In this document: positions 57,610 to 64,000 of the stretch, piece by piece
Layout of the letters: every line of letters begins with the position of its first letter
Numbering within the stretch: position 1 is the stretch's first letter
From: Flavobacterium sp. LC2016-13
Lineage (GTDB): Bacteria; Bacteroidota; Bacteroidia; Flavobacteriales; Flavobacteriaceae
Direction: 5' to 3'
Assembly (NCBI RefSeq): GCF_009707955.1
Contig: NZ_WMDQ01000002.1
Coordinates: 310,001 to 374,000 of the forward strand
DNA length: 64,000 nt
The notes under the pieces: model-generated
What the model was told of the DNA's origin: nothing
Seen by the model: the letters and a program-made list of their open reading frames with translations, nothing else
Databases searched by the model: none
Position numbers and translations under genes: made by a program

Positions 57610-58983
57610 ATGAAAATTAAAAACATATATAAGTTCTTATTTGTAGCGCTTCTAGCGTTGCAATTAAGCGGCTGCGATAATAATACAGACGCAGATCCAA
57701 AATTCGATCAAACCCCTACTGAACGTTTAAATGCCCGAATGGCTGAATTAAAAGCGGCATTACTTTCGTCGCCTGAAGGGTGGAAAGCAATCTATTTTAC
57801 AGATAATACTATTTTGGGTGGTTATACTCATTTTTTCAAATTTGCTGCTGACGGTACAGTTGAAATGTCTTCTGATTTTGATGAAGATACAGACACTTAT
57901 AAAAGTGAATATCAAATACAACTCGGAAGTACAGTAAGTTTAGTATTTACAACAAAAAATAGAATTCACCTTTTATCTGAATCAGACAATTATCCAATTG
58001 ATGAATTAGAAGCAAAAGGATATTTAGGAGATTTTCAATTTTTGTATTACGGACAGGAAAACGGACAAATTATTTTTAAAGCCAATAGAAACGGACAAGA
58101 AATACGTTTTGTAAAGGCAACTAAAGAAGATAGAGATAATCTACCAAAGAATTTTGACACAGAGGCTAATGTGATAGGATCTGATTCAAGACCATTATTC
58201 AGGTTATTAGAAACAAATGACGGAACAACAAAACATCAGTTTGATTTTTCATTCTCACCTGTTACACGTTATGCAGCAGCTAATTCTATAGAAACAGGTT
58301 ATTCTGTAAGTTTTAATTTTGGTGTTGGTTACACGCCAACAGGAATTGAAGTAAATCCTGCAGTTGAAGTAGGAGGGCAAAAATTAAGCACTTTCGTATA
58401 CAATGATGCTGATGGAAGTTTTACTGCTACAGGAACAAACGGGGTAAGTGCAACCATCAAGTATTCTGCGAAGCCACTTCTTTTAACAGATGATTATAAA
58501 TTATTATTGCCACCAAGTGGTAACAATGTCTATGCTTATATTTATAATTTAACGAAACCAGAACCAGCGAATTCTCCTTTATTCCTATCGTTGTTAGCAA
58601 ATGCTGAGGCAGCTGCAGGTACAGGTCTATTGATTCAGAGAATACAGCCATGGTTTAATAATGCAGACGGAACAAATTATATAGAATATAGATTTGCTGC
58701 TGTTTCAAATCCAACTGTAGTAGTCGCCAGAAGATATCATTATTTCACCATAACAGGAGATGCTGTAAATAAAACAGTTACTTTAACTCCAGGTGTCTGG
58801 AAAGCTACTGCAACAGCAGCCGCTCCGGCAATAGCAACACCAACTTTCTTGAAAGCGTTAGATGATGAATTTATGAATCCACAAGGATTATATTTTGCTA
58901 AAACACCAGTTTCAGGTTATACAGCTTATACGTTTACAAGTACAACAACTCCTTTTAGAATGGTTGCGTACTCATTCCAATAA
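57610..58983 (+). CDS. DUF4302 lipoprotein of the SusC/SusD locus
   Basis: This 457-residue lipoprotein (LQLSGCDNN lipobox) has the DUF4302 N-terminal part: RMAELKAALLSSPEGWKAIY, YTHFFKFAADGTVEMSSDFD and SEYQIQLGSTVSLVFTTKN. It is probably surface-exposed and binds substrate. It is the last gene of the operon, 10 bases after the metallohydrolase gene, and a terminator follows. Confidence 0.9.
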   Translation: MKIKNIYKFLFVALLALQLSGCDNNTDADPKFDQTPTERLNARMAELKAALLSSPEGWKAIYFTDNTILGGYTHFFKFAADGTVEMSSDFDEDTDTYKSEYQIQLGSTVSLVFTTKNRIHLLSESDNYPIDELEAKGYLGDFQFLYYGQENGQIIFKANRNGQEIRFVKATKEDRDNLPKNFDTEANVIGSDSRPLFRLLETNDGTTKHQFDFSFSPVTRYAAANSIETGYSVSFNFGVGYTPTGIEVNPAVEVGGQKLSTFVYNDADGSFTATGTNGVSATIKYSAKPLLLTDDYKLLLPPSGNNVYAYIYNLTKPEPANSPLFLSLLANAEAAAGTGLLIQRIQPWFNNADGTNYIEYRFAAVSNPTVVVARRYHYFTITGDAVNKTVTLTPGVWKATATAAAPAIATPTFLKALDDEFMNPQGLYFAKTPVSGYTAYTFTSTTTPFRMVAYSFQ

Positions 58984-59012
58984 TAGTTTTAGTTTTAATT
59001 TTTATTTTGAAG

Positions 59013-59046
59013 AAAAGGCAGCTCAATTTTTGAGCTGCTTTTTTGG
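59013..59046 (+). terminator. Terminator of the SusC/SusD operon
   Basis: GCAGCTCA-type stem: CAGCTCA (59019-59025) pairs with TGAGCTG (59031-59037), extended by A/T, then a T run. Confidence 0.85.
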
Positions 59047-59090
59047 ATAAAATTTTTGAAACAATAAATTAACCTTAAATTTTAGAAAGT

Positions 59091-59369
59091 ATGATTAAAA
59101 AGTATATCACACAAACAAATATCACTTTGTTTTTATGGGGTCCAATACTCATGGCTATATCATGGTTCTATCCAGATTATGCAAGATATTATTTATATCT
59201 CTCCATAATAGTACTCCTTTTAGTCATGGTTTTTAAAATAATAAAACAAAGAAAAGATGACAAACTAAATGATACAAGAGAGTTTCAAGCATCTATTTAT
59301 AAAATGTTTTTTATGGTGGTAGTAGCGTTAATAGTTTTCTTTTTTATAACGAAGCAAAATCATATATAA
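59091..59369 (+). CDS. Small three-helix membrane protein, paralogue A
   Basis: This 92-residue protein has three hydrophobic segments (about 10-27, 31-50 and 70-87) and a basic loop IIKQRKDDKLNDTREFQASI between the second and third. It ends in FFFITKQNHI. The same loop and the same last nine residues occur in the protein at 60450-60719, so the two are paralogues. I recognise no family. Together they flank a Cys-rich lipoprotein gene, which suggests a functional unit such as immunity or assembly, but that is inference. Confidence 0.8.
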   Translation: MIKKYITQTNITLFLWGPILMAISWFYPDYARYYLYLSIIVLLLVMVFKIIKQRKDDKLNDTREFQASIYKMFFMVVVALIVFFFITKQNHI

Positions 59370-59501
59370 GTCATTGTTAGTTATCTTTTTTTATTTTAAA
59401 GAAAAGGCATTTCAGTTTTTAATTATATTTTTTTTTAAGATTTTACCGAATAAAAATAAATTTAATTGATAAAAAAAACAAGATTATTCGTATATTTTTA
59501 A

Positions 59502-59509
59502 TATATTTG
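59502..59509 (+). promoter_or_regulatory. Possible -7 element of the Cys-rich lipoprotein gene
   Basis: TATATTTG matches TAnnTTTG and lies 32 bases before the ATG at 59542. The -33 element is not evident. Confidence 0.4.
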
Positions 59510-59541
59510 GCTAGTTATTAACAACTAAAAAAAAATATATT

Positions 59542-60426
59542 ATGAAAAGATTAAGAAATGTAATTTATCATTTTTCTTTAAATCAAATGAATCTCAAATT
59601 ATGTATATTCGGATCTATCACGGCGTTAATTATGATAGTCTTTTATTCATGTTCAACTGAAGATGCATCTGTAAATAAACCAGGAAATACCACAACTAAA
59701 AAACAATCAGAAAAAACTAAAAGTTTAGATAAATTAGGAATTATTATTTCTGATAATACTGAAGAGAATGTAATTTCATTTTCAGAAGAAATCTTTACCA
59801 ATTTTGGAAGTTTAGATGTAGCATTAAATAAAAATTCCAAGGTAAACTTTAATGCAAATACAATGCAAATGCTGAATTCTGCAACCAATGAAAATGACTT
59901 AAAAAATGTTTTTGCTAATGCAGGAATATCAAACACGCAGGAAATTATTACAATTCTAAAAAATATTGTTGAGACTCAACAAGCTTTTATATTACAAAAC
60001 CCAGACTTTTATAACTTGACAATAGAAGAACAAACAATATTATTGAATGCAAGTGTTGAAGTATATATTAATTCAAATCCACCTGGTGGTTTAGTTGGTA
60101 GTAATAATTGTGCTAGGACTTTTAATAAAACAATAAATAGATGTGCAAGTGATTTCGGAGTTTGTGCAGTATTTGCCGTTGCTGGAGCATATGGTGGAAT
60201 AGTGCCAGGTTTATTGGGAGCAGCGTATTGTATGGCAACTAAATTAAGTTGCGATGGAAGAGCAAAAGAAGATTATAGAGAATGCCTTGTCGAACCAGTA
60301 TCTCCTGACGGACCTCCCCCTGTAACTGGAGAGTTAACGATACATTGCACTGATAGGTGGTCGTCAACAGTTGATAGTTGTTGGACAACAGATTCTAATG
60401 GTAAGTATGTTGGAAGAATAAATTAA
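59542..60426 (+). CDS. Cys-rich lipoprotein of unknown function
   Basis: This 294-residue protein has a lipoprotein signal with lipobox FYSC (Cys37; the start could also be Met16 at 59587). An Asn/Glu-rich helical middle part (about 60-190) follows. The C-terminal third contains a Gly/Ala-rich hydrophobic stretch between cysteines (CASDFGVCAVFAVAGAYGG, then LLGAAYCMATKLSC), then YRECL and HCTDRWSSTVDSCW, about nine Cys in all. The pattern recalls precursors of disulfide-bonded antimicrobial peptides (halocin C8 type), but no family is recognised. It is flanked by two paralogous membrane proteins. Confidence 0.75.
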   Translation: MKRLRNVIYHFSLNQMNLKLCIFGSITALIMIVFYSCSTEDASVNKPGNTTTKKQSEKTKSLDKLGIIISDNTEENVISFSEEIFTNFGSLDVALNKNSKVNFNANTMQMLNSATNENDLKNVFANAGISNTQEIITILKNIVETQQAFILQNPDFYNLTIEEQTILLNASVEVYINSNPPGGLVGSNNCARTFNKTINRCASDFGVCAVFAVAGAYGGIVPGLLGAAYCMATKLSCDGRAKEDYRECLVEPVSPDGPPPVTGELTIHCTDRWSSTVDSCWTTDSNGKYVGRIN

Positions 60427-60449
60427 TTTTAAATTTTAAAAGTGTAATA

Positions 60450-60719
60450 ATGAGAAATAGTAAAGAAATAAATATTATTCTTCTTTTATGGGGCTTAGTA
60501 TTTGTCGTTATATCAGTATTTTTCACAGAATATGTAAGATATTTTTATTACCTCTCCATATTAATATTCATTCCAATAATGATTTTAAATATGATAAAAC
60601 AGAGAAAAGAAGATAAACTTAATGGTACAACAATATTTAAAGCATCTATTTATAGAATGTTGATCATGGCGGCAGTATTGCTAGCTTTCTTTTTTATAAC
60701 GAAACAAAATCATATATAA
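60450..60719 (+). CDS. Small three-helix membrane protein, paralogue B
   Basis: This 89-residue protein has three membrane segments and is a clear paralogue of the protein at 59091: shared MIKQRKEDKLNGT-type loop, FKASIYRML and the closing AFFFITKQNHI. It starts 23 bases after the Cys-rich lipoprotein gene and ends before a strong terminator, so the two are likely co-transcribed. The function is unknown. Confidence 0.8.
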   Translation: MRNSKEINIILLLWGLVFVVISVFFTEYVRYFYYLSILIFIPIMILNMIKQRKEDKLNGTTIFKASIYRMLIMAAVLLAFFFITKQNHI

Positions 60720-60748
60720 GTTATTGTTAGTTCCTATTTTTATTTTGA

Positions 60749-60778
60749 AGAAAAGCAACTCAAAAGAGTTGCTTTTCT
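60749..60778 (+). terminator. Strong Rho-independent terminator
   Basis: AGAAAAGCAACTC and GAGTTGCTTTTCT form a perfect 13-bp stem with a 4-base loop. Confidence 0.92.
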
Positions 60779-60956
60779 TGATTTTAGAAAATATTTGCTA
60801 GTAAGAGTTTTTACTGATATTTAAAAATTCTCGTTTTTAAAAGCTTTTTTATACTTAGGAACTCAGTATCTCAGAAACTTATCCTCTTTGTTACTATGAA
60901 CCTTTGCAACTTTGAACCTTTTTACATTTGCTATTTTTTTAAAAAGGGAATTGTCA

Positions 60957-60964
60957 TATATTTG
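60957..60964 (+). promoter_or_regulatory. Possible -7 element upstream of fabG
   Basis: TATATTTG fits TAnnTTTG; a TTTG lies 26 bases upstream, which is longer than the usual spacing. The leader to the ATG at 61065 would be about 95 bases. Confidence 0.4.
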
Positions 60965-61064
60965 ACGTGTCATTCAAAGCCCCCGAATGAACCAATCTTC
61001 TGCGGTTGTTTTTAATTACAGGAAGGAGGAAGAATAAAAATAAAAATAAAATTAATTTTTTAAT

Positions 61065-61811
61065 ATGAAATTACTAGAAGGAAAAGTTGCCATTATTACG
61101 GGCGCTAGTCGTGGAATTGGGAAAGGAATTGCTGAAGTTTTTGCTAAACACGGTGCAAATGTTGCATTTACATACAGTTCATCTGCAGCTTCTGCAGAAG
61201 CTTTAGAAGCAGAATTGAACAGTTTAGGGGTTAAAGCTAAAGGTTACCAATCAAATGCGGCCGATTTTAATGAAGCACAAACTTTTGTAGAAGCTGTTTT
61301 AGCTGATTTTGGAACTGTTGATATCTTAATCAACAACGCCGGAATTACAAAAGATAATTTATTAATGCGTATGTCTGAAGCTGATTTTGACCAGGTTATC
61401 GATGTTAACCTGAAATCAGTTTTTAATATGACAAAAGCAATTCAAAAAACTTTTCTTAAGCAACGTGCCGGTTCTATTATCAATATTAGTTCTGTAGTTG
61501 GGGTTTCAGGAAATGCAGGCCAAACTAATTATGCTGCATCAAAAGCTGGTGCAATCGGTTTTACAAAATCAGTAGCATTAGAATTGGGTTCACGTAATAT
61601 TCGTTGCAACGCAATCGCTCCCGGATTTATTGAAACAGAAATGACTGCAAAATTATCTGAAGATGTAGTAAACGGTTGGAGAGAAGGAATTCCGTTAAAA
61701 CGTGGCGGAACTACTGAAGATGTTGCCAATGCATGTCTTTTCCTGGCTTCAGATATGAGTGCTTACATTACAGGACAAGTACTAAATGTTTGCGGAGGAA
61801 TGCTAACCTAA
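61065..61811 (+). CDS. fabG: 3-oxoacyl-[acyl-carrier-protein] reductase
   Basis: This 248-residue SDR has the cofactor motif TGASRGIGKGIAEVF, NNAG, catalytic Ser (NISSVVG), the YAASKAG Tyr-Lys pair, and the C-terminal YITGQVLNVCGGML typical of FabG. It reduces 3-oxoacyl-ACP with NADPH in fatty acid elongation. It appears monocistronic. Confidence 0.95.
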   Translation: MKLLEGKVAIITGASRGIGKGIAEVFAKHGANVAFTYSSSAASAEALEAELNSLGVKAKGYQSNAADFNEAQTFVEAVLADFGTVDILINNAGITKDNLLMRMSEADFDQVIDVNLKSVFNMTKAIQKTFLKQRAGSIINISSVVGVSGNAGQTNYAASKAGAIGFTKSVALELGSRNIRCNAIAPGFIETEMTAKLSEDVVNGWREGIPLKRGGTTEDVANACLFLASDMSAYITGQVLNVCGGMLT

Positions 61812-61903
61812 GGTACTCTCCCGAAGTTTCGGGACTAAGTTGCAAAGGTTCAAAGGTTTTTTGAAATCTTTGAATTGTTAAATCTTCCAATTATTAAATA
61901 AAT

Positions 61904-63931
61904 ATGACTACAAACACGATTTTATTATTATTACTTTCTTTAGTAATAGCGGGTGGTTTGTCGTTTTTTCAATATTTTTTCAAAGCCAAAAACAAATCCA
62001 ATGTGATTTGGTTTTTGGCTTTTTTACGTTTTTTAGCCATTTTCGGATTATTACTTTTATTGATAAATCCAATAATGACTAAAAATTCACTTGAAATTAC
62101 CAAAACGCCTTTGGCTATTGCGGTAGACAATTCAAGTTCGATTACAGCATTAAAATCAGATAAAAAAGTTACTGAATTATATCAAAAACTAGTTTCAAAT
62201 CCAGCATTAAAAGAAAAATTTGAAATTCAGTCGTATCAATTCGATGCTGATTTTAAAACTTCAGAACAATTTGATTTTAAAGGAAAGCAAACCAATTTAG
62301 ATGAAGTTGCGAAGAATTTAAAAAGCATCAACAAAAATCTGATTTTTCCAACGGTCATAATTACTGATGGAAATCAAACTACAGGAAACGATTATGTATA
62401 TCGTTTTGATCCTGTTAATAAAGTTTATCCTTTGGTTGTGGGAGATACAACCACGTTTTTTGATTTAAAAATCAATCAGCTTAATGTAAATAAATACGCT
62501 TTTCATAAAAATAAATTCCCCGTTGAAGTTTTTCTGCAATATGCCGGAGATAAAAATACAACAGCTAATTTTACCATTTCGCAAGGAAACACGGTTGTAG
62601 CAAAAGAAAATGTTTCATTTTCTCCATCGAAAAAAACAGCAACCTTAAATCTGCTTTTACCTGCTGATAAAGTTGGTTTACAGATTTTTAAAGCCAGTAT
62701 TTCTTCAAATCTAAAAGAGAAAAACAGTTACAATAATATCAAGAATTTTGCTGTCGAAATTATAGATCAAAAATCAACAATTGCAATAGTTTCGGCTATA
62801 AACCATCCTGATATTGCGGCATTAAAACGTTCTATAGAAGTCAATGCACAACGTAAAGTGATTTTGGTGAAACCAAATGGACTTAATTTATTGCAAGAAG
62901 CTTCGGTTTTAGTTTTATATCAGCCAAATACGGCGTTCAAAGCTATTTTTGATAATAATAAACTGGCAGGAACAAATACTTTTATAATAACAGGAAACAG
63001 TACCGATTTTAATTTTCTGAACCAACAGCAGAATAATCTGGTATTTAAAATGAGCAATCAAATTGAAGATTATTTAACTGAATTTCAGCCTCAGTTTAAT
63101 TTGTTTGCTATAGATAATATCGGTTTTGAAAATTTTCCACCATTGCAAAATTTATTCGGAACCATTTCTACAAACGGAAATGTGTCAGTTTTGCTTTCGT
63201 CGAAAATTAGAAACGTTTCTACAAATGCGCCGTTATTGGCTTTCGCCGAAAATCAAGGCAAACGTACCGCTTTTCTTTTAGGAGAAAACAGCTGGAAATG
63301 GCGCTTGCAAAGCCATATCGATAATCAGTCATTCGATAAATATGATGTTTTTGTAGATAAAATTATTCAGTATTTAGCAACAGCAACATCAAAAAAATCA
63401 TTGGTAGTAACACACGAAAGTTTTTATAATTCAGGAGAAGCCATTGTTATCAACGCGCAATATTTCAATAAAAACTATGAGTTTGACGAAAAAGCAAGAT
63501 TAACAATTACCGTTACAAACGCAGCAACTAAACAAACGAAAAACTACGATTTATTAAAAGGAAATAATTCTTTCTCCGTAAATTTAGACGGATTAACGGC
63601 CGGAAAATATAATTTCTCAGTAAAAGAATTAAACTCAAACACTTCATATTCGAGTCATTTTGAAATTTTAGATTTTGATATCGAAAAACAATTTGTAAAT
63701 CCTGACGTTTTAAAACTAAAACAATTAGCATTACAAACCAACGGAAAAGCTTTCTTTGAAAATCAAACTGATGAATTGATTCAGCAGCTTTTAGAAAATA
63801 AAGAATACAAATCAATAGAAAAAAATATCTCAACAAAAACTCCTTTAATTGATTGGGTTTGGTTATTGATTTTAATTGCTATTTTATTAACTACAGAATG
63901 GTTTGTTAGAAAGTATAATGGGTTACTTTAA
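61904..63931 (+). CDS. Large VWA-like membrane protein
   Basis: This 675-residue protein has two N-terminal helices (about 5-25 and 37-57), then a VWA-like domain with a partial MIDAS motif (LAIAVDNSSSI, then VIITDGNQTTG; about 72-170), beta-rich domains, a glutamine-amidotransferase-like middle part (VSVLLSSKIRNV, AFAENQGKRTAFLLGENSWKWRL), and a C-terminal helix (about 648-667, LIDWVWLLILIAILLTTEWF). This layout is common in Bacteroidota BatA-like proteins of unknown function. It probably acts in the periplasm. Confidence 0.8.
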   Translation: MTTNTILLLLLSLVIAGGLSFFQYFFKAKNKSNVIWFLAFLRFLAIFGLLLLLINPIMTKNSLEITKTPLAIAVDNSSSITALKSDKKVTELYQKLVSNPALKEKFEIQSYQFDADFKTSEQFDFKGKQTNLDEVAKNLKSINKNLIFPTVIITDGNQTTGNDYVYRFDPVNKVYPLVVGDTTTFFDLKINQLNVNKYAFHKNKFPVEVFLQYAGDKNTTANFTISQGNTVVAKENVSFSPSKKTATLNLLLPADKVGLQIFKASISSNLKEKNSYNNIKNFAVEIIDQKSTIAIVSAINHPDIAALKRSIEVNAQRKVILVKPNGLNLLQEASVLVLYQPNTAFKAIFDNNKLAGTNTFIITGNSTDFNFLNQQQNNLVFKMSNQIEDYLTEFQPQFNLFAIDNIGFENFPPLQNLFGTISTNGNVSVLLSSKIRNVSTNAPLLAFAENQGKRTAFLLGENSWKWRLQSHIDNQSFDKYDVFVDKIIQYLATATSKKSLVVTHESFYNSGEAIVINAQYFNKNYEFDEKARLTITVTNAATKQTKNYDLLKGNNSFSVNLDGLTAGKYNFSVKELNSNTSYSSHFEILDFDIEKQFVNPDVLKLKQLALQTNGKAFFENQTDELIQQLLENKEYKSIEKNISTKTPLIDWVWLLILIAILLTTEWFVRKYNGLL

Positions 63932-64000
63932 GTAGTTGCAAAGGTTCATAGGTACAAAGGCTCAAAGTTTTGTAACTTGAAACTTTAAACTTGAAACAAA

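Larger units (their letters stand above)
60720..61064. other. 345-bp region between paralogue B and fabG
   Basis: It holds a strong terminator (60749-60778), short word repeats (GAACCTTTGCAACTTTGAAC near 60898) also found near 61834 and 63944, and a possible promoter at 60957-60964. No gene is seen. Confidence 0.65.

Noticed and set aside
1..64000. Prophage or integrative element
   Set aside because: No integrase, portal, terminase, conjugation gene or tRNA-flanked attachment site is seen.

Overview
The window comes from a low-GC member of the Bacteroidota, most likely a Flavobacterium or close relative. The pointers are a SusC/SusD pair with its own sigma/anti-sigma factors, a type IX secretion C-terminal sorting domain, a PorX-type PglZ response regulator, an LpxC-FabZ fusion, Bacteroidota promoters (TTTG / TAnnTTTG), start codons without Shine-Dalgarno sequences, and many short palindromic intergenic repeats. 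No rRNA, tRNA, CRISPR array or complete prophage was seen.

Layout. 1-2036 (minus): a kaiC-kaiB pair running into a third gene cut by the window edge. 2206-4521 (minus): an ECF42-type sigma factor, its DGPF/YCII partner and an AhpD-like protein. 4974-7945: a membrane glycosyltransferase, a small roadblock-like protein, a three-copy 105-bp palindromic tandem repeat and a stand-alone IS1595-type zinc-ribbon protein. 8201-18196 (plus): a dense phosphorelay cluster of two single-domain receivers, a CHASE3 kinase, a 2091-residue soluble hybrid kinase with eleven exact 276-bp HAMP-pair repeats, and a receiver-kinase. 18309-23873 (minus): ApbE, a PepSY/flavodoxin-reductase fusion, a DUF2271 protein and a secreted ankyrin protein, read here as a flavin-based electron-transfer set.

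24041-30613 is a mixed accessory stretch: a DUF1810 protein, a small frameshifted gene, an AraC regulator facing a TehA-type channel, a DoxX protein, and a TetR regulator with an MFS exporter and a clear operator. 30804-38265 holds housekeeping genes (a MutS2-like protein without Smr, Ung, alanine dehydrogenase, TsaE, PorX). 38487-46073 (plus) holds an HD phosphohydrolase, the lipid A genes lpxD, lpxC-fabZ and lpxA, efp, a second lpxD-like gene, an NTF2-like gene and sucD. 46769-49210 is a leucine-rich-repeat T9SS cargo protein. 49478-58983 is a complete nutrient-uptake locus: ECF sigma, FecR anti-sigma, STN-containing SusC, SusD, a zinc metallohydrolase lipoprotein and a DUF4302 lipoprotein. 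59091-60719 is an unrecognised three-gene module, a Cys-rich lipoprotein between two paralogous three-helix membrane proteins. The window closes with fabG and a large VWA-like membrane protein.

Five families of palindromic intergenic repeats recur through the window (GTCATTTCGA type, CGCGGAT type, CACGCAGATT/CACAGAG type, CCTAACAGG type and GTTTTCAGTC type). The best candidates for something new are the Cys-rich lipoprotein module, the 11-unit HAMP kinase, the DUF2271-PepSY-ApbE set and the repeat array beside the IS1595-type zinc-ribbon gene.
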